From Leucobacter triazinivorans (GTDB lineage Bacteria > Actinomycetota > Actinomycetes > Actinomycetales > Microbacteriaceae): 64,000 nucleotides of DNA. Under the pieces are notes generated by a model. It did no database searches, had not been told where the DNA came from, and saw nothing but the letters and a program-made list of their open reading frames with translations. Below, one piece after another: positions 26,053-33,699 of the stretch. The translations under genes and the position numbers were made by a program. Positions within the stretch are counted from its first letter, which is position 1; the number at the start of each line of letters is the position of its first letter. The stretch is from positions 1,612,001 through 1,676,000 of the forward strand of contig NZ_CP035806.1 of assembly GCF_004208635.1 (NCBI RefSeq), written 5' to 3'.

Positions 26053-26760
26053 ATGAGCGGCGCGGATCGGGCGAGCGGCGAGCCGGAGTGCTCGGAACGG
26101 ATCGGATCGGATCCGCCGGGCACCCCCGAGCGCGACAGCGACGGCGACGGCACCGCCGAACGCGACGGCGACGGCACCCCCGAGCGCGACGGCAACGGCA
26201 CCCCCGAGCCCGGCGGCAATCGCACCCGCGCCGAGAACGTGCCCGCCATCGAGCGGGCGAGCGGGCGGGGCTGGGGCGAGTGGGTGGCGCTCTTCGAAGC
26301 CCGACGCGCCGGCGCGCTGGGGCACGGCGAGATCGTGCGGATCGCGCGTTCGGCGATGCCCGCCGAACTGCAGAACCCGGACTGGTGGGCGCAGGCCACC
26401 GCAATCGCCTACGAGCAGCACGCGGGGCTGCGGGTGCCGGGACAGTCCTCGAGGGGCGACTTCCGGGTGAGCGCCAGCCGCACGCTGCCGCTCGACCGCG
26501 ACGCGGCGATCGAGGCCTGGGCGGCGACGCATGGCGCACGCACCGAGCATCTCGGGCACACCCCGGGGCCGCCGCGTCGCTCCCGCACCGAGAAGCGCAG
26601 TTTTTGGCGTTTCGCCCTCGACGGGGCGGGCCGGGTGGAGGTGTCCGCCACGCCGAAGGGCGAGAAGACATCGCTCGGGGTGAACCACGACGGCCTCGCA
26701 GACGGAGAGCGCATCGAGGAGTGGCGCGCGCACTGGAAGTCGCTGCTGGCCGAGCTCTGA
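26053..26760 (+). CDS. conserved actinobacterial protein, DUF4287-like
   Basis: A 235-residue protein of unknown function. The first 65 residues are a low-complexity run of Asp, Gly, Glu, Arg, Thr and Pro encoded by a 24-bp imperfect repeat. A conserved block then follows: ERASGRGWGEWVALFEARRAG, then DWWAQATAIAYEQHAGLRVPGQ. This resembles the DUF4287-type N-terminus seen ahead of SRPBCC/AHSA1-like domains in actinobacteria (from memory, moderate confidence). The C-terminus, with FRVSASRTL and FALDGAGRVEVSATPKGEKTSL, looks like a shortened START-type fold. A strong aaggagg precedes ATG 26053. It is divergent from dgt. Confidence 0.6.
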   Translation: MSGADRASGEPECSERIGSDPPGTPERDSDGDGTAERDGDGTPERDGNGTPEPGGNRTRAENVPAIERASGRGWGEWVALFEARRAGALGHGEIVRIARSAMPAELQNPDWWAQATAIAYEQHAGLRVPGQSSRGDFRVSASRTLPLDRDAAIEAWAATHGARTEHLGHTPGPPRRSRTEKRSFWRFALDGAGRVEVSATPKGEKTSLGVNHDGLADGERIEEWRAHWKSLLAEL

Positions 26761-26897
26761 GCGGGGTACGCCGAGCCACGCCGAGCCACGGGGTCCACGG
26801 CGGCGCATGGCGATCAACGGCGCGCTGCCGGTCGCCCGCGCAGCAGGGGCGCGGATCGACTGGGTACGCTGAGCATCGAGCATCCGGAGGAGCGAGC

Positions 26898-27944
26898 ATG
26901 AGCGACAGGATCGGCATCGTCTGGAATCCGTCGAAGGTGGAGGAGGCGGATCTGCGGCGCGCCGTGGAGGGCGCGATCGAGCGCGTGTTCCCCGGCACGC
27001 GGGAGCGGCCCGAATGCCTCTGGTTCGAGACGACCGAGGACGATCCCGGCCAGGGCGCCGCGGGCGACGCGCTGGCGCGCGGATGCGACGTGGTGGTCGC
27101 CGCCGGCGGAGACGGCACGGTGCGCGCGGTGGCCGAGCGGCTGGGCGGATCGGGCACCCCGGAGGCCGAGCTGGGCGTCGTGCCGCTGGGAACCGGCAAT
27201 CTGCTCGCCAGGAACCTCGGCATCCCGCTCGGTGATCCGCAGGCCGCGTTCGCACGCGTGCTGGAACGCGCGGGATCGCGGCTCGACCTCGGCGTGGTGC
27301 GCGTGCGCTCGACGCCAACGCACGACGATGCCGGAAGCGTCGATCCCGCGCGCGTCGAAGCCGGGCGCGACGATCCCGCGCGCGTCGAAGCCGGCGACGA
27401 CGGATTCGACCGGCGCTACGGCTTCGTGGTGATGACCGGGTTCGGCATCGACGCCCAGATGATCACGGAGACGGACGACGAGCTCAAGGCGAGATCCGGC
27501 TGGCTCGCCTATGTCGAATCGCTCGGGCGCGCCGCGTCGGGCGCCGAGGTCGTGGAATTCGCGCTGCGTCTGGATGCGGAGAAGCCGCGCACGGAGACCG
27601 CCCACACGATGCTCGTGGCGAACTGCGGCAGCATTCAGGGCGGGATCACGCTGCTCCCCGACGCCGTTCCCGATGACGGTCGGCTCGATCTGCTCGTGCT
27701 ACGCGCCGAGACCGCCGGGGCCTGGCTCGACACCATGAAGAACATGGTGTGGGACAACGGGGTGAAGCGGCTCATCTCCCGGGGCGGCGAAGCCGAAAGC
27801 TCCGGATCCACCGCCCATCTGCGCGCCCGCGCCGTGCGCGTGGATCTGCCCGTGCCGCTCGCATTCGAGGTCGACGGCGACGACGTGGGCGAGATCACGG
27901 CGTTCGAGGCCAGGATCCTGCCGGGCGCGCTCCGAGTGCGCTGA
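26898..27944 (+). CDS. diacylglycerol/lipid kinase family protein
   Basis: A 348-residue DAGK-catalytic-domain protein. The nucleotide-binding motif AAGGDGTVRAVAERL (about residues 72-86) and PLGTGNLLARNLGIPL (about 95-110) are intact; the C-terminal half is the beta-sandwich of lipid kinases. Members phosphorylate diacylglycerol, sphingoid bases or undecaprenol. A 30-bp duplication (27341-27393) inserts DPARVEAG twice in a surface loop after the LDLGVVRV strand. The start at ATG 26898 has ggaggagcg upstream. The lipid substrate cannot be assigned. Confidence 0.88.
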   Translation: MSDRIGIVWNPSKVEEADLRRAVEGAIERVFPGTRERPECLWFETTEDDPGQGAAGDALARGCDVVVAAGGDGTVRAVAERLGGSGTPEAELGVVPLGTGNLLARNLGIPLGDPQAAFARVLERAGSRLDLGVVRVRSTPTHDDAGSVDPARVEAGRDDPARVEAGDDGFDRRYGFVVMTGFGIDAQMITETDDELKARSGWLAYVESLGRAASGAEVVEFALRLDAEKPRTETAHTMLVANCGSIQGGITLLPDAVPDDGRLDLLVLRAETAGAWLDTMKNMVWDNGVKRLISRGGEAESSGSTAHLRARAVRVDLPVPLAFEVDGDDVGEITAFEARILPGALRVR

Positions 27945-28047
27945 GCCGTCCAGCCGCTTCACCCCGGTCTCCAAGCGTCTTCAATGGGGCGCCTGTCAGG
28001 GTGGAACCACACAGCCCGATCCACCGCGCCCGCGTCAGGAGCCTCCC

Positions 28048-28764
28048 GTGCAGAAGTCCCAGAAGATCCTCATCGGCGCCGGAGCCGGCGTGCTCGCGCT
28101 CGCGGCCGTCGCCGCTCTGGCAGGTCCGGTCGTCTATCGCGACTTCATCGCTCCGCCCGCGGCGTCGGCGCCGACGCTGAGCGGCGACGAGAACATCCTG
28201 CCGGGCGAGTCGGCGGGCGAGGCCCTCGATCCCGCAACCCTCGTCGGGGTCTGGAACGTGGCCCAGGGATCAGAGGCCGGCTATCGCGTCGACGAGGTGC
28301 TGAACGGCACCGACGTGACCGTCACCGGGCGCACCGACCGGGTGGACGGCCGGTTCACCATCGGCGCGGACGGTCTCACCCTCGAGGCGGCCGAGCTGAC
28401 GGTCGACGTCGCCTCGATCTCCACGGACAGCGCGCAGCGAGACGCCTACTTCCGCGACCAGGCGCTGCGCACCGACGAGTTCCCGACCGCCGCGTTCGCG
28501 CTCACCGAGCCCGTCGCGCTCGAGCAGGCCCCGAACGCCGGAGACGTGGTGCAGGCCGAGGCCACCGGCGACCTCACGATCGCGGGGGCCACCCGAACGG
28601 TCACGGCATCGGTCGAGGTGCGCTCGGACGGCACTACCGCTGAGATCGCCGGCTCGATCCCCATCGTCTTCGCCGACTTCGGCGTCGAGGCGCCCGATCT
28701 GGGCTTCGTGTCGGTCGAGGAGACCGGTTTCGTCGAATTCCAGCTCACCGCCGCCCGCCAGTAG
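28048..28764 (+). CDS. YceI-like lipocalin-fold protein, membrane anchored
   Basis: A 238-residue protein with one N-terminal hydrophobic helix (residues 7-27) and a YceI domain from about residue 65. That domain binds long polyisoprenoid or lipid ligands in a lipocalin barrel. Seen: GYRVDEVL, VTGRTDRVDGRFTIGADGLTL, the conserved RDAYFRDQALRTDEFPTAAF, and a C-terminal VETGFVEFQL-type strand. It is probably an extracytoplasmic protein tethered by its signal anchor; no Lys/Arg-rich cleavage site is obvious. GTG 28048 is the best start. It converges on the SDR gene. Confidence 0.87.
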   Translation: MQKSQKILIGAGAGVLALAAVAALAGPVVYRDFIAPPAASAPTLSGDENILPGESAGEALDPATLVGVWNVAQGSEAGYRVDEVLNGTDVTVTGRTDRVDGRFTIGADGLTLEAAELTVDVASISTDSAQRDAYFRDQALRTDEFPTAAFALTEPVALEQAPNAGDVVQAEATGDLTIAGATRTVTASVEVRSDGTTAEIAGSIPIVFADFGVEAPDLGFVSVEETGFVEFQLTAARQ

Positions 28765-28803
28765 CGCCGCGGCACCCGTCCCGCGCTCCATCGCCCCGCG
28801 TCG

Positions 28804-28823
28804 TCCTGCGCGAAGTCGCAGGA
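28804..28823. terminator. C-family hairpin between convergent genes
   Basis: tcctgcg-cgaagt-cgcagga: a 7-bp stem with a 6-base loop, 39 bp after yceI and 55 bp before the SDR stop. The arm sequence is that of the dispersed C-family repeat (8345, 8475, 23331, 23363). Confidence 0.6.
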
Positions 28824-28877
28824 TCCACGGTCCCGGCTCTCACGAGCGCTGCACTCCCGGGCGGGCGGACCGCCGAT

Positions 28878-29882
28878 CTACTGCACCGACCAGCCGCCGT
28901 CCGAGGGCAGGATCGCGCCGTTGATGTTGACGCCGTCGTCGCTCAGCAGGAAGGCGATCGACGCGGCGAGGTGCTCGGGCGCCGCGACCGAGGGGATCGC
29001 CGACTGGAACGGGTGCAGCCGCGCGCTGCCCGTTTCTGAGACGTGCGCGGGGAAGGGGATCCCGGTCGCCACGCCGCCCGGCGCGACCGCGTTGACCCGC
29101 AGACCCTGCTGGGCGTACATGAACGCGGCGCTGCGCGTGAGCCCGACGACGCCGTGCTTGGAGACCGTGTAGGCGTTGCCCGAGGCGTTGCCCCGCAGAC
29201 CGGCCTCCGACGAGACGTTCACGATCGAGCCGCTGCCCGCGGCGAGCATCACCGGCACGACCGCGCGCGTGAGCTTGAAGACGCCGGTGAGGTTGATCCC
29301 GATCACCCGGTCCCAGATCTCGTCGCTCGTCTCGTGGATGGGCGAGAAGTCGTCGTTCACCCCGGCGACGTTCGCGAGGCCGTCGATGCGCTCCCCGGCA
29401 GCGGCGATGATCCGATCGATGCCGACCTGCGTGGTGACGTCGGCGGCGACCGCTACGACCCGCCCCTCGGGCGCCGAGGCCGCGAACTCGGCGAGCCGGT
29501 CCTCGGAGATGTCGACCGCGATCACCCGACCGCCCTCGCGCACGATGCGCGACGCGGTGGCCCGCCCGATCCCTCCGGCGGCGCCGGTGACGATCACGGT
29601 CCGCCCCTCGAAGCGGCCGGGGGTGATCCGCTCCTGCCAGCCGCTCGGGCCGTCGTCCTCGGGGATCTCGCCCCCGTTCGCCGCCCGCACGAGGTCGTCC
29701 ACGACCGACTGCGGCATGCGTCCCTGGCTCATCTCGACGAGCTGCTGCAGCGGGAGCGAGCGCACCGGATCGAGCGAGTTCGCGTCGGTGCCCGACTGGG
29801 CCAGCAGGTTGCGGATCAGCTCGCCCCCCTGCGGGTGGTCGAGCCAGTCGCCGATCGAGCTGTTGGCGGTGAGCTGGGACAT
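28878..29882 (-). CDS. SDR-family oxidoreductase with an N-terminal extension
   Basis: A 334-residue short-chain dehydrogenase. The Rossmann motif TGAAGGIG appears at about residue 98 rather than near 15. The NAG-type segment is NVAGVNDD, and the catalytic set is Ser (NVSSEAG) with Tyr-x3-Lys (YTVSKHG). The C-terminus ends GGWSVQ. The first roughly 90 residues (GDWLDHPQGGELIRNLL, SLPLQQLVEMSQGRMP, VDDLVRAANG) form a separate helical unit. It resembles, from memory, the tail of actinobacterial GH3 glycosidases. The gene is divergent from a TetR regulator with a palindromic operator between. Substrate unknown. Confidence 0.85.
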   Translation of the reverse strand: MSQLTANSSIGDWLDHPQGGELIRNLLAQSGTDANSLDPVRSLPLQQLVEMSQGRMPQSVVDDLVRAANGGEIPEDDGPSGWQERITPGRFEGRTVIVTGAAGGIGRATASRIVREGGRVIAVDISEDRLAEFAASAPEGRVVAVAADVTTQVGIDRIIAAAGERIDGLANVAGVNDDFSPIHETSDEIWDRVIGINLTGVFKLTRAVVPVMLAAGSGSIVNVSSEAGLRGNASGNAYTVSKHGVVGLTRSAAFMYAQQGLRVNAVAPGGVATGIPFPAHVSETGSARLHPFQSAIPSVAAPEHLAASIAFLLSDDGVNINGAILPSDGGWSVQ

Positions 29883-29957
29883 GCGGGCCTCCTCGGTACG
29901 TGTGCGGCACTGCGGCGGAACCGGCACTCGGCGCGGCTCCGTGCACTCCACAGCGTA

Positions 29958-29973
29958 TCCGACAACTGTCGGA
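29958..29973. promoter_or_regulatory. candidate TetR operator
   Basis: tccgacaactgtcgga has perfect 6-bp arms around aact and is central in the 171-bp gap between the divergent SDR and TetR genes. It is the only clear palindrome there. It probably mediates control of both genes. Confidence 0.55.
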
Positions 29974-30053
29974 GAAGCCAGGATTCCGTGCGCGCTCAGC
30001 CGACGAACCGCGACGGCGACGGCGACGATTCCGCGGCCTGGCAGAATCGGAAC

Positions 30054-30656
30054 ATGGATCCCAGAGCCGCACACACCCGCGCCCGCCTGCACCGCGCGGT
30101 GCTCGAGCTGGCGGCCGAACGCGAACTCGACGAGATCTCGGTCACGCAGCTCGTGACCCGGGCCGGAGTCAATCGCAGCAGCTACTATCAGCACTTCTCG
30201 AGCCGGGAGGAACTCCTCGCCAGCGCGCTCGAGACCGCCGAAGACGCTGCAGGCCGCGTGCGCACCCCCGTACGCATTCCGAGCACGGGCCGCGCCGCGC
30301 CGGCACTCGTGCGCTTCCTCGCGCACTTCGCCGAGCACGCCGCCGTCTACCGCCGAGCGCTCGGGCCCGACGGATCGGCGCTCGTCGCCTCGCGCGTGCG
30401 AGCGCGCACCGTCGATCTCGTGCGCGAGGGCATCGAGCTCTCGCGCACCCCGCGGACTGGCCTGCCGCTCGACATCGAGGCGGCGGGCACCGCGGGTGCG
30501 CTGCTCGGCGTCATCGAGGCCTGGATCGCGCGCGATCCTCTCCCCTCGCCGGACGTCGCCGCGGAGTGGATGTGGCGCATCCTCTCAGGTCCCGAGCATG
30601 GCACGCCGGGATCCCCGCCGCCTGCGGCCGCAGCCCACGGGCTGTCGGGATCCTAA
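30054..30656 (+). CDS. TetR/AcrR-family regulator
   Basis: A 200-residue TetR protein. The helix-turn-helix is ISVTQLVTRAGVNRSSYYQHFSSREELL (residues about 28-55), followed by a short ligand domain with AHFAEHAAVYRRALGPDGSALV, similar to the TetR_C domain of DhaS-like regulators. It has no close similarity to the two paralogous TetRs at 10.9 and 15 kb. It is divergent from the SDR gene and probably represses it through the 29958 palindrome. Its stop codon overlaps the rimK stop (convergent) by four bases. Confidence 0.88.
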   Translation: MDPRAAHTRARLHRAVLELAAERELDEISVTQLVTRAGVNRSSYYQHFSSREELLASALETAEDAAGRVRTPVRIPSTGRAAPALVRFLAHFAEHAAVYRRALGPDGSALVASRVRARTVDLVREGIELSRTPRTGLPLDIEAAGTAGALLGVIEAWIARDPLPSPDVAAEWMWRILSGPEHGTPGSPPPAAAAHGLSGS

Positions 30657-31852
30657 CCGTCCGCGAGGTCCGCGGCCGACGCGGGCAGCTTGCGCACCCT
30701 CGCCCTGCGGCGCTTCCGCTGCGGAATCATCGACCGCATCTCTTCGAGCTTGCCGAAGCAGAGCAGACGATCCTCCGCCTCCAGCACCACGTGCTTGCGC
30801 GGATTCGGGATCGCCTGCACGCCGCGGTGCAGCGTCAGCACGGTGATGTCGCGATCCCAGAGACCGAGATCGCCGAGTGTCTTGCCCACGTGTTCCGAGC
30901 CCGCGTGCATCGTGAGCTCGGCCACGCCGTAGCCCGTCGACACGCTCAGCCGCTGCCGCACGTCGATCTCGGGGAAGTCGACCTGATTCGCGATGTAGTC
31001 GATGATGGCGCCCGCCACGTCGAGCCCCGTGGCGGTCTCGATGCCCTGGAGGCCGGGCGAGGAATTGACCTCCATCACGAGCGGCCCGTCGTCGCCCTCG
31101 AGCATGTCGACCCCCGCGACGCGGAGCCCCATGATCTGCGCGGCGCGCACCGCCGCCTGCTCGTACGCCGGATCGAGCTGCACCGCCTCGACGGTGCCGC
31201 CCCGATGCACGTTCGAGCGGAACTCGTCCCCGCTCGCGATGCGCCGCATCGCCGCGACCACTCGATCCCCCACCACCAGCGCGCGGATGTCGCGCCCGCG
31301 GCTCTCGGCGATGAAGCGCTGGATCAGCACGTTCTGGCGAGTGGAGTGCAACGTCTCGATGATGGCCTCCGCCACCTTCACCTGCGGGGCGAGGATCACG
31401 CCGATGCCCTGCGTGCCCTCGAGCAGCTTGATCACCACCGGCGCACCGCCCACGCTCTCGATCGCAGCGCGCACGTCGGCGCGATTGCGCACGAAGGCCG
31501 TGGCCGGCATGTCGATACTGTGACGGGAGAGGATCTGTATCGCCCGCAGCTTGTCGCGGGCGTTGGAGATGCCGTTCGCCGTGTTCGGCGTGTAGACGTC
31601 CATCTGCTCGAACTGCCGCACGACGGCAGTGCCGAAGTAGGTGATGGAGCCGCCGATCCGCGGCAGGATCGCGTCGTAGTCGCTGAGCTGCTTGCCACGG
31701 TACAGCAGGTCGGGCTCCTCGGGCGTGGCGAGGTCGATCGCGAAGCGCAGGGTATTGAGCACCCGCGCCGTGTGGCCCCGGTCGGCCGCTGCCGCTTGCA
31801 GCCTCTGCGTGGAGTACGCGTGCGGGGCGCGCGAAAGAATCGCCAGTTTCAC
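30653..31852 (-). CDS. rimK: RimK-type glutamate ligase with C-terminal TrkA_C domain
   Basis: An ATP-grasp ligase related to RimK, which adds glutamates to the C-terminus of ribosomal protein S6. The 399-residue protein has a RimK N-domain (LPRIGGSITYFGTAVVRQFE), ATP-grasp motifs (KLLEGTQGIGVIL, RDIRALVVGDRVVAAMRR) and metal/substrate residues in VMEVNSSPGLQGIE. Residues about 300-385 are an added RCK_C/TrkA_C domain (DITVLTLHRGVQAIPNPRKHVVLEAEDRLLCFG), a nucleotide or ligand sensor usually found on K+ channels. The tail is basic. It is divergent, by 25 bp, from a RimB/LysX-type protease gene. The exact amino-acid substrate and target protein are inferred. Confidence 0.88.
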   Translation of the reverse strand: MKLAILSRAPHAYSTQRLQAAAADRGHTARVLNTLRFAIDLATPEEPDLLYRGKQLSDYDAILPRIGGSITYFGTAVVRQFEQMDVYTPNTANGISNARDKLRAIQILSRHSIDMPATAFVRNRADVRAAIESVGGAPVVIKLLEGTQGIGVILAPQVKVAEAIIETLHSTRQNVLIQRFIAESRGRDIRALVVGDRVVAAMRRIASGDEFRSNVHRGGTVEAVQLDPAYEQAAVRAAQIMGLRVAGVDMLEGDDGPLVMEVNSSPGLQGIETATGLDVAGAIIDYIANQVDFPEIDVRQRLSVSTGYGVAELTMHAGSEHVGKTLGDLGLWDRDITVLTLHRGVQAIPNPRKHVVLEAEDRLLCFGKLEEMRSMIPQRKRRRARVRKLPASAADLADG

Positions 31853-31877
31853 CGTGGTTCCCTGCCAAGATAGATGC

Positions 31878-32354
31878 GTGAGCGGACCCCACTATTCAAG
31901 CACCCCGACGGGCTGGCGTGAATGGGTGTCGCTGAACGGAATCGGCGTGCCCTGGATCAAGGCGAAGATCGACACGGGCGCGCAGACCTCGGCGCTGCAC
32001 GCGACGGAGATCACGGAGTTCGTGCGCGACGGCGCGCCGTGGGTGCGCTTCGAGGTGCAGCCCTGGCAGGTCACCGACGACGACGCGGTCGCCGTCGAAC
32101 TGCCGGTGCACGACCGGCGCACCGTGCGCAGCTCCTCCGGGCACGCGCAGGAGCGACCGGTGGTGCTCATGGAGATCGGGATCGCCGGCCGCACGATCGA
32201 GGCGGAGGTGACCCTGACCGACCGCGAGGAGATGGTCTTCCGCATGCTGATCGGACGAGAGGCGCTGCGCCGGGGCTTCGTCGTCGACTCGGCCGCGTCG
32301 TTCCTGGGGGGCAAGCCGCCCCGCGCGATCCGCCGTCGCAATCGCGGGGCATAG
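31878..32354 (+). CDS. RimB/LysX-like aspartyl (ATP-dependent zinc) protease family protein
   Basis: A 158-residue protein of the retropepsin-like family once called ATP-dependent zinc protease (RimB). Seen: the single Asp-Thr-Gly motif in KAKIDTGAQTSALHA, the RFEVQPW strand, the RPVVLMEIGIAGRTIEAEVTLTDR block, and the closing FRMLIGREAL. In Pseudomonas, RimB trims the poly-glutamate tail that RimK builds on S6. The shared divergent promoter region with rimK suggests a balanced ligase/trimmer pair. GTG 31878 is chosen; an upstream in-frame start would lie inside rimK. Confidence 0.84.
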   Translation: MSGPHYSSTPTGWREWVSLNGIGVPWIKAKIDTGAQTSALHATEITEFVRDGAPWVRFEVQPWQVTDDDAVAVELPVHDRRTVRSSSGHAQERPVVLMEIGIAGRTIEAEVTLTDREEMVFRMLIGREALRRGFVVDSAASFLGGKPPRAIRRRNRGA

Positions 32355-32373
32355 GCGTCCCGCACCCCCGGGG

Positions 32374-32401
32374 CCCCGGCGCCCCGGCGCCCCGGCGCCC
32401 C
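32374..32401. repeat. 8-bp GC repeat
   Basis: ccccggcg repeated three times, followed by a further cccc, in the 168-bp gap between the protease and amidohydrolase genes. No function is visible. Confidence 0.6.
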
Positions 32402-32508
32402 AGGGCCCCCGCGCCCGATCCTCCCTATCCCGCCGCCGCTCAGTGTTGCCGAATCGTCCATGCGCGCGCAGAATACCGACGATTCGCGCACACTCGATTC
32501 TCCAGGAA

Positions 32509-32514
32509 GCTACG
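32509..32514 (+). promoter_or_regulatory. -10-like hexamer
   Basis: TACGCT eight bases before ATG 32523, without a ribosome-binding site; fits a leaderless transcript for the amidohydrolase-like gene. Confidence 0.4.
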
Positions 32515-32522
32515 CTGAGGGC

Positions 32523-33623
32523 ATGAGCGGCAGCGACCTCGAACTCATCCCGGCGGGCACGGAGTTCACCCCCGAGCAGATCACCCACTACGCCGACCCG
32601 GACACGCGATCCCTCGAGCAGGCCGTGCTCGACGCCGACGTGCTCGTGAGCGCCCCGCACGCCGGCGCGGCGATCCCCGAGGAGGTCGCCGAGTTCCTCT
32701 CGCCCGCCCTGACCCGGCGCCTGCAGTACGACTTCAGCGACGTCTCCACCGCCGCGGTCGTCGTGCGGTGGGCCGAGATCGATCCTCGGATCGTCGCCGT
32801 CGTCAACCCGCACCCTCGGCTCATCCGCGACCCCAACCGCGCAAAGCCCGCCGACGTGCGCGCCGACCTCACCGCCGCGCTCGAGCGCGTGCGCGCCGCC
32901 GGCGCCTGGCAGCCGGTCGATCTGACCGGTGTCGACGCGATCCGACCGGTCACCTTCTCGTTCTTCCCGATCCTCGAGGTGCCCGGCACGGACGACGGGA
33001 TCGCCCGCCTCGTCGATGCCTTCGCGCGAACCGCGGAGCAGGGGCTCGGCGTCTACGAGCGCACCCGCGACGCGCTCACCGAGATGTTCCTCGCGAACGG
33101 GCTGGAGCGCGGGGGCAGCATCACCCGGCTGTCGTTCCACGACACCATGAACACGACGACGACCCGAGAAGGCGCCGTAAGCGTCGCGCGCGCCGAACGC
33201 GACATGCTCCCCGACGTGGTGGCCCTGTCGAACCGCGGCGACCACCGGGGTGAGCCGCGGGATCCCGCCGATCCGCCGACCATGGACGGAGCCGCGCTGC
33301 GTCGCCTGGCCGACGCGCACCGCGACGGCTTCGAGGTCGCGGATCCCGGCGCCGTGCGCCTCAACCAGCCGTACCTCGGCAGCCAGGAGATCCTCGCTGC
33401 GGGCGCGCGGTTCCGCGCCCTCGCGCGAGAGGCCGGCGAAGCGGGCCTCGGCCTCGGCGCGGTGCAGGCCGAGTTCCTGCGCGAGTACCTGCTGGGCCCC
33501 GAGGCCACTGCACAGCTGCGCGATCCCGGATCCGACTGGGTGGATGAGGATCCCGCGCGCGTGGATGCGCTCGCCCACGCGTGCAAGCGGGCCTGGGACG
33601 CGTTCCGCGACGGCGGAGCCTGA
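32523..33623 (+). CDS. N-formylglutamate amidohydrolase family protein
   Basis: A 366-residue FGase-domain protein. The fold markers are VLVSAPHAGAAIPEE near residue 40, VVNPHPRLIRDPNR near 98-112, SITRLSFHDTMNT (His) and LNQPYLGSQEI. The family removes N-formyl from glutamate in histidine breakdown, but also includes distant amidohydrolases. No hut genes are nearby, so the histidine role is doubtful. It follows the RimB/LysX-like gene at a distance of 168 bp and seems to have its own promoter. A link to glutamate-tail metabolism is only speculation. Confidence 0.75.
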   Translation: MSGSDLELIPAGTEFTPEQITHYADPDTRSLEQAVLDADVLVSAPHAGAAIPEEVAEFLSPALTRRLQYDFSDVSTAAVVVRWAEIDPRIVAVVNPHPRLIRDPNRAKPADVRADLTAALERVRAAGAWQPVDLTGVDAIRPVTFSFFPILEVPGTDDGIARLVDAFARTAEQGLGVYERTRDALTEMFLANGLERGGSITRLSFHDTMNTTTTREGAVSVARAERDMLPDVVALSNRGDHRGEPRDPADPPTMDGAALRRLADAHRDGFEVADPGAVRLNQPYLGSQEILAAGARFRALAREAGEAGLGLGAVQAEFLREYLLGPEATAQLRDPGSDWVDEDPARVDALAHACKRAWDAFRDGGA

Positions 33624-33646
33624 TCCGCAGCGCGGAGCGCGGGAGG

Positions 33647-33682
33647 GGGCGCGGGACCGGGCGCGGGACCGGGCGCGGGACC
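33647..33682. repeat. 12-bp tandem repeat
   Basis: Three exact copies of gggcgcgggacc lie between the amidohydrolase stop and the convergent Dcu transporter stop (33700). Confidence 0.75.
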
Positions 33683-33699
33683 TCGTGGGCGTCTGCGGC

